64,000 nt of DNA, from assembly GCA_009760855.2 (NCBI GenBank), contig WPIO01000003.1, forward strand, positions 2,414,001 through 2,478,000, written 5' to 3'. The position numbers and the translations under genes were made by a program. The stretch's first letter is position 1. Each line of letters begins with the position of its first letter. The notes beneath the pieces were generated by a model. That model saw nothing but the letters and a program-made list of their open reading frames with translations. It did not search any database and had not been told where the DNA came from. Shown piece after piece: positions 22,228 through 33,724 of the stretch. The DNA comes from Cristatella mucedo (Eukaryota; Bryozoa; Phylactolaemata; Cristatellidae).

Positions 22228-25200
22228 AATGATAATAATAATAATACATGTGTACATCACCCTATGATAACTGAATCTCTATATATGCTATCTATACTGG
22301 TACTTTATATACGGTCTAAAGAAAGCATGCTCAAATGATTAGTGATAGTGTGCAGAATGTCATCAAACATGACATGGTTAGAGGTGCCGACGAAGCATGA
22401 TCAAATGATTATTAGAAACATGCACGATGTCAACAAGCATAACATGGTTAGAGGTGACATGTGCAGTGTCAACATGTAAAATATGGTTAGTGGTAGCATG
22501 CACGGTGCCAGCACGAATAAGCACACAGAGGACAAATCTCAAGGACTCACTAAATGCTGCAAGGGAAATTTGCGTTTTTACCTTCTTTGTAAATGTCGTC
22601 AAGTCAGGGGATGTTATGACTTCAAGAAGGAGTAAGCCCCAGGCTTTGGGAGCTGCGAACTAAAAGCACAGTCTCCAAAGGATTTGAGGTTCGTATGAGG
22701 TATATCTAAACGATTTAATTCAGAAAGGTTGGTGGTAAGATGTCTAGCCTGGTGGGATGTAGCTCTAATAGGTAGGATAGTGTCAGAGAGTGAAGGAACG
22801 TAAAAGTGGGTGACAGAACCTTAAAGTCGATATGCTGCTTGATTGGGAGCCAGTGCAGGTCGGCAAGAAATGGTGTGATATGGGAACTGCGTTGCTCACG
22901 ACGGACAAGCCTGGCGGCAGAGTTTTGCACCAATTGTAAGTGCCTGATTGCAAAGGCTGGTTGACCAGCAAACAGCAAGTTACAGGTGTCGAGACGGGAT
23001 ATCACAAATACACGGACAAGTTTTGATGTAGCATTCCTGTCTAAGTGTGCCCGAATTTTAGAAATATTATGTAGCTGAAAGTAGGCAGACTTCACAGTGG
23101 ATCTGATGTGGTCATCTAATGAAAGTCACTTTGGAGAAGGACACCTAGATTTTGTGCAGAAGGAGCAGGATATATGTCGGAAGAGACAATTTTGAACGTT
23201 AAGCTTTCCAGGTTCCATGTCACACTTGGTTTACCCATAACTAGCAAGTTGGTTTTATCGTCATTCTGTTTGAGAAAGCTTGCTGCTATACATGTGTAGA
23301 TGTCAGCAATATATTCAGCATGGGATTTGAGAGATTTCGGCGTGCTGTAGGGCTGGGAGAGATCAAAGCAAAGGTGCATCTGAGTGTCATCTACATGGAA
23401 GTGAAAGCCTAGATTGGGCATGGCAATCACATTGGCAAGAAGGAGAGTATAAACTATGAAAAGAAGCGAACCGTGTGAGCACAGAGCCCCAAGGTACCCC
23501 TTATTTTTGTGGTTCCACGTATGACCGTTGTTTGTTCACATCATTATTCGGGAGTCTCACACTGAGATATGATCTGAACCATTGCAGTGTGGTGGCAATG
23601 ATGCCCAGACGAGATTGGGGGTGCTGGAGCTGGATTTGGTGATCAATTGTGTCAAACGAAAGATTAACCAAATAAGCAGAGAGACTTCACTTAAGTCTGA
23701 ATTCCTGAGAAGGTCGTTGTACGTACGAAGCAGTGCTGACTCTGGAGTGATTAGCTCTATACAACCAGACTGGAACGGGTTTGCTAGGTTACAAGTTTAT
23801 AAATAAAATAAATTTAATTCATTTGTATAGCACCATACGAGAACTTAATCTCTATTCAGGCACTTCACATTTGCCACGGGGCTCGAGCCCACGACCTCGG
23901 CCAGACCTTGGTCGGGGCGAGCACCTTAACCACCGGGCCAAACCGGCGCGGTCAAAGGGTTCTGCTGATCTGCTACAACTCGTTCTAGTGTCTTTAAATT
24001 GGCTGTAGTAGGGAGAGTGGGCACAGTTGCTTAAGTTCTCTTGGCCTAGTGTTGTTTTCCTTATTAGTGGCCCAACTACGGCCTTTATTAAAGGTTCTGG
24101 GACATGATCTGAGGCTATGGACACACTGTATTTCTTATTTTAGTTATGCATGTCAAGCATTGGTATTAGTCTTCTTTGACTGGCTGATGAAGTTCAGGAT
24201 GGGGTCACTCGTGGCCTCCTTGAATTTAGACAGCAATATAGTGCATGAAATTGAGGGACGAGTCTTGGTTTGATGTTATTGAGGGGCAGTAGTACAGAAC
24301 GGATGCTTTTACCTTATTGATTGGCTAGCTGATCATGTCCATCTTGCTGACAAAGAAGCTAGAGGAGAAGCGATCAGCTTGATGATCACAAGGATCACTA
24401 GGTAAGGAGCTAACCTGGAAGTGGTTAAGGAGATGATAGGTGATGGACATTATCATTTTAGCTCCTGCATCTGGGATTCCACAATATTTTTATAGAAGCA
24501 AGCATTGGCCTGTGCTAGGATCGGTTTGTATGATCTACAGTAGTCTTCGTATGCCTGACAATGGACAATCAGTTCTTATTTTTTTATGGTTTTTCAAGCT
24601 TGTGAGTTGTAGACCTAGCTAGTTTAATGTCTCGGAAAACCACAGGCCGTCTGGGCGGGGTTACACATTGCACCTCTTCATGAGTGAAAACTCGTTAGGG
24701 ATGTCAGCTAGTGTCGTGTTGTAGCATTCTGCTAATGATCAGGTCTGATGGGGGATCGAGCTGCAGGGGGCGAAGACGATATTTTTGTGTGGACAGCATC
24801 GATTTCAACGTTCTTGAGTTTCTGCAGTTTATGGATGATTTTGGATCCGGAGCAGGGCACACACTCTAGGCTGAATTATCAGATCGATCAGATGAGCAGA
24901 ATTAGGTAATGCTAGGGCATGATGGCATACACTTGTATGAGAATATTTGATCGAGCATGTCTCTTGTTGGGAGTGGGGTCATGCACACAAGAGAACCAAG
25001 AGAGCCACAAGAGAAAATGAGTCAGTCAATGCACTAAATTTGGCACTTAAAGCATTCGTTAAGTCGTCATAATGAATTTGAAAATCACCCATAACGAGGA
25101 AAGATTGATTTATTGCACACAGAATGAAAATGAAGTAAGAGAAATCTGAAATACATGAGGACTTGTTACCTGGGGAAACAGGTTACTGCTATCATTGGTA

Positions 25201-25420
25201 GCTTGTTGTGGGAGGGACTCAAAACAAGAGACTCGAAAGACTGCTTAGAGTTAACTGCAAATGGTTTGAAATTTGGTGAAGAATGCTTGAGTATAGCAAT
25301 TCCTCTATCAGTTTTGATTGATCTAAGGGTATGAAAGAATGAGAAACCTGTAGCATCATAGTTGAGCGGTTAGACGATTTCAGCCAGGTCTTGGTCTAAG
25401 CGAACAGGTATAGATTATCG
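22228..25420 (-). mobile_element. LINE family A, nearly full-length decayed copy
   Basis: On the - strand, from right to left: an endonuclease remnant (TGFSFFHTLRSIKTDRGIAI near 25350-25290 and GDFQIHYDD-like codons near 25095-25055); the inter-domain linker (24360-24480, rc of the LPDDPCDDLADRF segment); PLIKAVVGPLIRKTTLGQEN at about 24080; RT pieces at 23430-23116; and 23095-22715 (RLDTCNLLFAGQPAFAIRHL). The 3' tail is at 22228-22340. Frames are broken many times. A SINE sits inside it at 23805-23960. It is the only copy here that shows the 5' half. Confidence 0.82.
23805..23960 (-). mobile_element. SINE family 1 copy nested in LINE A
   Basis: Left end AATTCATTTGTATAGCACC and CTTAATCTCTATTCAGGCAC form the LINE-like tail. 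GGGCTCGAGCCCACGACC is the B-box region, and GAGCACCTTAACCACCGGGC with CAAACCGG the tRNA-like head. It splits the LINE A RT region. Confidence 0.88.
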
Positions 25421-27143
25421 TCAATAATCATATAATGTATATGTAGGGTTTTATTGCATATTGAGGGAGAATTTCAAAGACAGGTGTGAAGATGGACCAC
25501 GGGATTTTATAGTCTACCTGATGGCCACTAAGTTGTGACTTGCTGTAATTCAGTCTTGCTTGAGAGGGATCACACAGGGCATTAGGGGACAATGCTCGCG
25601 ATACCAAACAAACAGGGCTTCCAACAACGCCGGCTCTGGTCACCTCGGTGGCTCAGGGCCGGCCTTCTTTTGAAAATTCCCGATTCACGGACCCTGGCGA
25701 CAGCATGGCATTTGTTGATGGGTGCTACTGAACTGCACTTTTAGCTAAGGGTTTAGTTCGCACGACATGTGTTCTCTATTCTTTGCGTGGAGCTTTAATG
25801 TTGACATCAAATATTTGCACAGATTATTTCCCCCAATAATAGAGTTTACCTGACGATATCAAACTTGTGCTGTTTGTGTATCCAACATAATTATTTATCA
25901 TTGACGTCTTGTGAATGTAATATTGAACCCCGGGGAAGGTGGCTTGTTCCACACTGGCCAACAAATGTAGCCACTACCCCCAATACCGATTCGATGCCCT
26001 GGGGCTCATGGTAAGTAGATAGCCTCACCTAGAGCACTTTGGGCAGTGGGCAATATGGGATTGGTGGCTAATGAATTCGAACCCACGACCTGTGTCGTGA
26101 AATGCACGCAATTTCCCACTTGGGCTAAAATCCATGTGTGTGCCAAGTATTCCTTCTCGAAAATGCATCGCTAACAACTCTGTCGGGCTCTTCTTCGGGA
26201 ATGATCTAGATTTGATGCATTTGACTTTTTGCATGGCATGGCTTATGCCAGACCTGGTTCGAGACTACGCAAGACATCGGTGGCGCAGTGATAGTGAGAA
26301 CCAGCAAACTAAACGTTTCTGAAGAAAAAAGTGCAGTGGATTTGGTTGCAACTACTTGAAAAGTTATCAAACGCTTATGATGCCAAAGCCACTTTGCTTA
26401 GTAAATGTTAAACAGTTTCCATTGCGGGTATGAGAAGCTTGTTCAATTTAGTATGTGTACTTAGCTAAACCAGCAAGTTAAGGTCTAGAATAAAGTTCGA
26501 AAGAATTCAATAATTCCTTTTTATTAGAAAATACTTATGGGTGATTGTCCTTTCTTCCGAATCATCGATTTGTTGCATCGCTTCGAGCCATGTTAGGCCC
26601 TTGGTTGTTATTGCTCAAAATAGCATGGCTGTAACACTTGATGATTGCTGAGATGCCTGACCCGCGTGTTGAGAGACTTTGTAGAATTGGATACTTGGTG
26701 GATCCAGTAAATCTTACTTCGCAATGGTTGGAAGTTGGTGCAAAACAATGTCCTTCGATCATGGTCACTATGTCAGAAACAAGAAGTAGCCCAAGATACC
26801 GTAAAACAACATCATTTTGTAAATATTTGCACAGCATGCACAATTTGTTACAAAGATAGCTAAATTATGCGAATCAATTTTTTGGTGAAATTTTGATGGC
26901 TAGCCATCTATGAAACGAAAATATTGTCAGTTTTATCTTGATTCCCAAGGTAAAGAGTTTATAAGCCAGCACACATGTATATTATCTGCTGTTCTTTTCT
27001 AGGGCCATTTGAATTTAGCTAATCTGCCTCGGTGTTGCTTGCATTTCACTTCCTTGCATCTTATCAAGTGTACAATGCCGTTACCGATGTATAGAAGCTT
27101 TCATCACAGGAGCTCGGTTACAATTGCAGTCATTAACTTGCAG
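25421..27143. other. Rab11-FIP intron, few features
   Basis: 25428-25680 may be the 5' leader of the LINE. A partial SINE family 2 B-box region occurs near 26065-26130. No other element or exon is seen. Confidence 0.45.
26060..26130 (-). mobile_element. Partial SINE family 2-like head
   Basis: GAATTCGAACCCACGACCTG followed by GTCGTGAAATGCACGCAATT resembles the tRNA-like half of SINE family 2 on the - strand. The distal half is missing or diverged. Confidence 0.45.
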
Positions 27144-27256
27144 GCGAGAAGCTTGGTGTTAAGAAGAAGGATAAGACCACTGATCACATACCTGATATAG
27201 CAGGTGTGGACGAAGGCGTACTTAACACCGGTGACATATCAGAAAATTATAGTCTG
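27144..27256 (+). CDS. RAB11FIP: Rab11-FIP, linker exon e
   Basis: Acceptor TTAACTTGCAG and a strong GTAAGT donor frame this exon. Entering in phase 1 it reads GEKLGVKKKDKTTDHIPDIA, then GVDEGVLNTGDISENYSL, and ends on a codon boundary. The sequence is charged linker with no domain. Assignment to the FIP gene rests on phase agreement with 18765 on one side and 34510 on the other, strand, and position. An internal GCAG/GTGTGG could be an alternative, weaker donor about 54 nt earlier. Confidence 0.7.
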
Positions 27257-27550
27257 GTAAGTGGACGCCACCATGCAGACGTGTGCTGAGAGACTGTGGT
27301 TGTGGAGCGTGAAAAAAATAAGGATATGGATCCAGCAGCCCGTGAGTAACACTTTTAGCAGTGAGAGCCATTTTATGAACCGAGTGCTAGCTTAGGTTTT
27401 CGATTGCATCCGTTTAGTGCTCTGGTAACTGCTTCTTTCGTTCGAGACTTCGATTAACCGTTTCTAGCTCAGTTTAGAATCTCCAGAACTCACCGTTAAT
27501 GCGCATGGTGGCTGGGACCACTTTTCATTAGCCATGCTGGTTTACCTTAG

Positions 27551-27760
27551 ACCGGTCGATGGCCAACCTGCCCAGTCGCAGCAGGAAGGCAACACCTCGT
27601 TCTGCCGTCGAGCTGTCTGTGGTCTTCGATACATCTACCGTGGTTCTGAATGACGAGGCAGCTGAGTGCTTTATGCCCCCCTCATCCAGCTTTCAAGGCC
27701 GGCAGCTGGATGCTCGAGTGGCAGTGTGTCTGTCAGGCTTCGAAGGCTCAGGCTTTCAAT
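27551..27760 (+). other. Coding-like block in the intron after exon e
   Basis: An open frame with GC-rich codons reads MANLPSRSRKATPRSAVELS, then VVFDTSTVVLNDEAAECFMP. It follows an acceptor-like TTTACCTTAG but needs phase 1, which exon e at its main donor does not supply. No good donor was found. It could be an alternative Rab11-FIP exon, used with the weaker GCAG/GTGTGG donor of exon e, or chance. Confidence 0.3.
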
Positions 27761-28074
27761 TATTGAGTAACACTGGGTTTTTGTCGGAATTAGCAAATGG
27801 GGGAATGGCCAAAAATGGACCACATTTTAATTTTTTTGTTGAAATTTGCCTTTTGAAAGACAATCAAGTTATAAATGCAATCCCAAGTTTTAGTGGGTGA
27901 CAGATGATCGGAACTTAGTAAATAAAATTATCTTGTAAGACCTATTTACACTCGAAGTATTACATCGAGCTTTGCAATATGAGTGTTGGTTAATGCCGAG
28001 CAAATTGTTGTGGCGTTTTTCAGAAGACTTTGTAAATTAAGGGCTGTCTGTACTCACGCCATTGCACTTTTTAA
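27761..28074. other. Intron, no gene seen
   Basis: AT-rich, no recognised repeat. Confidence 0.5.
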
Positions 28075-28215
28075 GTGTACAATAATAATAATAATAATAA
28101 TACATCGGTGTTGCGTTATCAGATAACTTAATCTCTTTCTTGGCACTTTACATTTGCTGCAAAGGAAGCACGATTGAATAGTTAATGGTATTATCTATTT
28201 CATGGCCCAAGTACA
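28075..28215 (-). mobile_element. LINE family A 3' end, - strand
   Basis: TAATAATAATAATAATACATC, then ACTTAATCTCTTTCTTGGCA and CTTTACATTTGCTGCAAAGG give the reverse complement of the family tail. Confidence 0.88.
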
Positions 28216-28658
28216 GTATGTTCCAGCTACGAAGTGGTTGAGTCAGGATTTTTATGTGGCTGTAAAGACCTAGAAAAAAGTTATATAGGGGCAAGACCTG
28301 CAAGATTTTCATGCAGGTGGGGCTAGACCCGCAATTAATGAAACATTATAGAACAAATTATAGCATTTATGCGACATTAAAGTTAGTGGTTGCTGATCGA
28401 GTGTAATTAAGACACGATTTCGTCGTTGGTGACAGTCGAAAACGTAGTAATAGGGGCAGGCCAGGTCGGTGCCCGTTGTTGGAGTGGAGCAAATACCCCA
28501 CGGCCCGTACCCAGGCTCCTCCCAGGCCGCGTGTCGGGGCCCTTGCCACCGTGACTCTGGGACGAACTGAGTTTGAGGAATAGTAACTGTTCACACACTG
28601 CCAACATCACTAAAGGAAAGGGACCAGCACCAGCTTGTACCTCACGGTGACTTTCACA
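28216..28658. other. Intron, no gene seen
   Basis: A Pro/Gly-rich open frame occurs on the - strand (28407-28739) but has no recognisable domain. Confidence 0.4.
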
Positions 28659-28757
28659 GTTGACCTGACGTGTTGCAATCGACGAGGATCTCCAGAGTTT
28701 AGAACCTCGTCGATTGCAACACGGCAGGTCAGTCAACACGGCAGGTCAGTCAACACA
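28659..28757. repeat. Long hairpin with adjacent 18-bp tandem repeat
   Basis: The left arm contains CGTGTTGCAATCGACGAGG and the right arm CCTCGTCGATTGCAACACG, an exact 19-bp reverse complement. Imperfect pairing extends to about 29 bp through GTTGACCTGA / CAGGTCAGTCAAC. The loop is about 17 nt. ACGGCAGGTCAGTCAAC then repeats once more head to tail. Confidence 0.9.
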
Positions 28758-29184
28758 GAGCTCTCGCTTTTTTAACGAGCCTTGTCGCCACGTCAACCGA
28801 AGCTACCTCACATCCCCATGAAAAAAAGCACTGCCCGTGGCGAGTGCAGTTGGTTCCTACCTCTCGCTGGCCTCGACTGTTTCCTGGCGCTCGTGTTGCT
28901 GGAGCTCCTTTCGGTATGGACTTTAAAAATTGAACCAGCAAATTGTCGGCAAAGAAAACGCTTTAGTCCAGTACTCCTTCTATGAGGCTGCTATGACATC
29001 ATTACAGAAATGTGGAACAGGCCTGAACCTAATTCATCTGCTGGTTTCGATGGCCGTACTTGTTATTCATGTCAGGCTTTTTTTTTACAAGAGCTGTATA
29101 TTCTGAGTTTAGCACCACCTCACATATTTTGCTTTATGTACTTGATTGAACCTTTCGGCATATCCAACTTTATTGATGAATCAG
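28758..29184. other. Intron, no gene seen
   Basis: Short open frames on both strands only. Confidence 0.45.
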
Positions 29185-29310
29185 CTCGGAGTGTTTAAAT
29201 CACCACTCGATCGTGTTTCCTTTGCAGCAAATTTAAAGCGCCCAGAAAGAGATTTGAGTTCCTGAAGTCTTTTTATCAATTATAATATTATTGTTATTAC
29301 TATAAATAAT
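29185..29310 (+). mobile_element. LINE family A 3' tail
   Basis: CACTCGATCGTGTTTCCTTT, GCAGCAAATTTAAAGCGCCC, AGAAAGAGATTTGAGTT and an ATT-type tail. Confidence 0.85.
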
Positions 29311-29385
29311 AGTAATAATAATACATTTGTAAGTCACCCTCAGAGAACCTAATCTCTTTCTAGGCACTTTACATGTGCTAAATGC
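29311..29385 (-). mobile_element. LINE family A 3' tail, tail-to-tail with the previous copy
   Basis: TAATAATAATACATTTGTAA, CTCAGAGAACCTAATCTCTT and TCTAGGCACTTTACATGTGC. The two copies meet at their AT-rich tails. Confidence 0.85.
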
Positions 29386-29738
29386 TCGTTCACTCATGAG
29401 CCAGACGGAGCCACTGCTTGCACTTTAGTCAATAAGCAAAGTTTTCTGCAAAAAGCCAAGTGCTTGCCAGTCCTTGCTGGATCTGCAATGGCGCTAAGGA
29501 GAGAAATGATTGTCCCACATTAAAAATCGTTGCAGCAATTGTAGGCTTGCGGTTGCTGCTGGGTGTTGGAAAGTAACTAAGCCTCTTGCTTTTGGCTCGT
29601 CGCAAATTTGGGCTTGATCGATTAATCGTGGATTATACAAAGCATATAACCTACATAGACGGTTCGAATTTGGGTGCCACCGAATCTGAGCAGCCTGTCA
29701 GCGTACAGGGCTTTGTTTTACAATTTACTTCCGTGTCA
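29386..29738. other. Intron, no gene seen
   Basis: No recognised repeat or exon before the TCCC tract. Confidence 0.5.
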
Positions 29739-30407
29739 TCCTTCCCTCCCTCCCTCCCTCCCTCCCTCCCTCCCTCCCTCCCTCCTTCCCGCCCTCCGTC
29801 CCTCCCTCCCTCCCTGCCCTCCCTCCCCTCCCTCCCTCCCTCCCCCCCCTCCCTCTCCCTCCCTCCCTCCCTCCCTCCCTCCCTCCCTCCCTCCCTCCCT
29901 CCTTTCCTCCCTCCCTCCCTCACTCCCTCCCTCCCTCCCTCCCTCCTCCCCCCCTCCTTCCCCCCCTCCCCCCCCCCTCCCTCCTCCCTCCCTCCCTCCT
30001 CCCTCCCTCCCTCCCTCCCTCCCTCCCTCCCCCCCTTCCACCCCTCCCTCCCTCCCTCCCTCCCTCCCTCCCTCCCTCCCTCCCTCCCTCCCTCCTTCCC
30101 TGCCTCCCTCTCCCTCCCTCCCTCTCCCTCCCTCCCTCCCCCCTCCCCCCTCTCCCTCCCTCCCTCCCTCCCTCCCTCCCCCTCCCTCCCTCCCTCCCTC
30201 CTTCCCTCCCCCCCTCCCTCCCTCCCTCCCTCCCTCCCTCCCTCCCTCCCTCCCTCCCCCTTCCTCCCTCCCTCCCTCCCTCCCTCCCTCCCTCCCTCCC
30301 TCCCTCCCTCCCTCCCCTCCCTCCCTCCCTCCCTCCCTCCCTCCCTCCCTCCCTCCCTCCCTCCCTCCCTCCCTCCCTTCGTCCCCCTCCTCTCTCTCTC
30401 CCTGCTG
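29739..30407. repeat. Long (TCCC)n polypyrimidine tract
   Basis: About 670 bp of almost uninterrupted pyrimidines on the + strand, mainly TCCC units with occasional CTT, CCC runs or single A/G. It yields three spurious long open frames (Pro/Ser/Leu on +, Gly/Arg/Glu on -). Confidence 0.99.
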
Positions 30408-31939
30408 AATTTTAATGATGTTAACAACCTTAGGTTTTTGTTTTTGCTGAATGGCCCAACCGAGTCACTAAACTTATTGATAATAGTGCTTTAGAATTAA
30501 GATAGTAGTGCTTTAGAATTTATCTGTGGCGACCAATTTTTGCGAACAGTCATGATTATGAATGGCATTCATTTCGTGCTAAGGAAGCTGTAAATATTCT
30601 CAGCATTTATCTAACTGCCTCAAACATACTGCTGCTGCTCCGGCCATCGCCACTGCCAATGTGGCGATGGCCAAATCTGTCTTATTTCAAGCATGCACTA
30701 TGCTTTTCTCGTCTGAGCCACAAAGGTGAAATTAATTTCAGTAAATGGGATGTGCTAATTGGACTGTGAAACTAGAAAGCTGCTGGCCGTGGCCTGAGCA
30801 TGATCTCAAGATTAGTTTTTACCTCAGCTAGATAAAGCCGCTGCTTATCAAAGGCTGTACGTGGCATAGACATAAAAAGCAGTCCCGTTTCTAGCATGGA
30901 TTTGCTCAGCTCCAGCTGCTGATTTGAGCCGCAATTTTCCCACCGTGATGCATGCAGTTCGCCTTAGCCTTGCACATGCAAGAGCTTTTGGTGATAGCGC
31001 CACAGGCAACAGGTTGTTAGCATCTTTTCCATGAGATGCAGCCAAAGACATCCAAAGCAAATCCAGTGTTCTTTTTCAGTCACGTACGTGGGCCATCTAA
31101 CCAGACTGGTACATTTTGCTGCATTATTTGATTCTTGAAGACCCTCCACAAACTAGATTGAGGCAATTATTGTCTCATTCATTCATGACTTTTGGCATAT
31201 CTTGACATATATGTCGTACATTGGTTGTATCGGAGGCCCTCGCAATTAAGCCTGATCGTGATCTTTGTAGTCCGTGTAGTAAGGGTTTTCTCGCCTGATC
31301 TTGCTGAAGCTTGGTAGTTACGTATGTTTATTCCGACTTGTTCTATCGGCGGCCATTCCTGCTAAGCAACCCTTGTCCTGCAAGTTAACTAGATGCTTTG
31401 CTGCAGGATTCACTAGGGATCGTTGATCAATATAGAAATTTTGTCGAACCATCTCGCACTGCTCGCAGTCCGTGTCACAAGTCTTGTACTTGGTCTTTCA
31501 TGTAGATTGATCGGTCACCTCTGACCTGCACTGTATGCTTTGACTCCTGCAATGCAGATCTGTTGGCATGCGATAGTTGGCATACCAAGCAAGATAAAAT
31601 AACATTTTGCAATCCACAAAGCACCATGCTTGTGTCGCTAAGCAGTGCTCATCATTTAAAAGCAACGCTAACCTAGCTATCACAGCCCACAGAGGATCGA
31701 ATGATGCCCTAAATCATGGCTGTGCTCCTGAATGGATGCTCTCTATATGGAAAATTGATTGGGAACAGTTCATGCTGCGATGCATGTGTGACACGGTTAT
31801 TTGTTTAGTTCATCCTCTTTGTGAAGGAGCTGTAGAGGTTTAGTGATGATTTTGCCTGACCTGCTAAGAAACAGCTAGAGTAGCTCCAATCTAGTTTGTA
31901 CTGGACTGCTGATACAATCCCTGACCGCTATCGGGATAT
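30408..31939. other. Rab11-FIP intron, no gene seen
   Basis: No exon with matching phase, no repeat family recognised. Confidence 0.5.
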
Positions 31940-33240
31940 CCATAATGATGATGATGATAATAATAATAATAATAATAATAGTACATTTGTTATAACACCC
32001 TTGGAGAACCCAATCTCTTTCTAGGCGCTTTACATTTGCTGCAAAGGAAGCACGATCGAAAGATTAGTGGTAGCATGCTCAATGACAACAGGCATAACAC
32101 GGTTAGAGTTGACATGCACAGGGTCAGCCTGGAAATGTGGTTAGTGGCAGCATACGCGGTGTCAGCATGCATAAGCACACAAAGGACGAATCCCATGGAC
32201 CCACTAAATGCTGTGATATGTAGATGCCTTTTGAGTTTCTTTTGAAATGTGGTAAAGTCAGGGGATGTCATGATGCAACTCGAAGTGAGTTCCAGGCTTT
32301 GGGAGCATCCGAACTAAAGGCACGGTCTCCAAAGGATTTGAGATTTATACGAGGTATGGGTAAATGATTAGATTCCGAAAAGCGAGTGGTGCCATGCTTG
32401 GCCTGGTGGGGGAGTATATGATAGGTAGGCTGGAGCTAAAGAATAAAGGGGCTTAAAAGTGAGTGAAAGAACCTTATAGGCGATGTGTCGCTTGACTGGG
32501 AGCCAGTGCAGGGTGGCATGAATTGGTGTGATGTGGCAACTGCCAACGCTCACGACAGACAAGCCTAGCTGCAGGGTTTTTCACCAGCCGTAAGCGCCTG
32601 ATTGCACAAGCCGGTTGACCAGCGAGCAGTAAGTTACAGAAGTCGAGACGGGATGTCACAAATGCATGGAACAATTTAGATGTGGGATCCCTGTCTAAAT
32701 AAGCCCGAATTATAGCAATGTAAAGCAGCTGAAAATAGGCAGACTTGACTGAGGAGCTGGTGTGGTCGTCCAATGAAAGGTCACTTTGGAACAGGACACC
32801 TAGATTTCGTGCAGATTCAGCAAGAGATATGCAGGCAAAGCCGATTGTGAGGGTTAAACTTTCCACTTTCTGAATAACTCTTGGTTTGTCCATAACTAGT
32901 AAGTTGGTTTTATCATCGTTCAATGTAAGAAAGTTTGATGCCGTCCATGTGTGGATATCAAAAATACATGCAGCAAGGGAGTTGAGAGAATTCGACTTGC
33001 TGGAGGGCTGGGAGGGTTCAAAGCAAAGGTACAGCCGAGTTGTCATCTGCATAGCAGTGAAAGCCTATATTGTGCCTGACAATGACACCGCGAAGAGGGA
33101 GAATATAAACCGTGACAAGAACAAAGAAGTCTAATACAGTACCACAGTTTGAGCCCTCACGAAGCTTGAAAATTCGACGACCACCTGCTTGACTGGGGAG
33201 CTTTCTGCCGGAAATGAACTCAATGCTCAATGCGTTTGCT
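31940..33240 (-). mobile_element. LINE family A decayed copy
   Basis: The left end has TGATGATGATAATAATAATA then the tail complement. On the - strand RT fragments read [40 protein letters not shown] and HLHITAFSGSMGFVLCVLM, with several frame breaks. RT block 5 near 33140 is changed (EGSNCGTVLD in place of GVPQGTVLG). Ends at about 33240. Confidence 0.85.
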
Positions 33241-33663
33241 TTACAATTCCGGCTCCTGCACGGCTTTATGGTTATGGCATGGGCTGATTAGAGTCCGATC
33301 TGATTAGTCGGTTCTCGATGCTCTGTACTGGTTAAACCACCATTTTTTAAAGGAATGTAAATGATTTTCAGCTAATTTTGGGCACATTGTTTATAACTTG
33401 CCACATGTTCGTAGGAATTTGTACTTAATTATTAGCAAGCCGCATATACATCCCGGCTCCAGTCTGGTTTGATACTTGGTAAAAGCAGCTAATCCAGGAA
33501 ATCCAGACCGTGCTAGTGCTCTTTATTTATTATTATTTAAAATTTGACTGTATGTGGCTATAGGTCCGTGGCTATAACATGGGACATTTGCCTCTAATTG
33601 TGCCTCAAAATATCTTTAGTACTTTTTGGAAATTTCTCATGACTTTGTCGACTTACGGACATA
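33241..33663. other. Intron, no gene seen
   Basis: AT-rich DNA, no recognised feature. Confidence 0.5.
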
Positions 33664-33724
33664 GAATCATCATCATTGTCATCATCGCCATCATCATCAC
33701 TGTGGTCATCATCATCACCATCGC
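33664..33724. repeat. (CAT)n imperfect repeat
   Basis: AGAATCATCATCATTGTCAT and further CATCAT units. Confidence 0.93.

Noticed and set aside
28407-28739. 110-codon - strand Pro/Gly-rich frame
   Set aside because: It has no recognisable domain and starts within the hairpin; GC composition alone explains the open frame.
29586-30494. 302- and 244-codon + frames and a 258-codon - frame, Pro/Ser/Leu or Gly/Arg/Glu-rich
   Set aside because: They are translations of the TCCC tract; all frames stay open because the repeat contains no stop codons.
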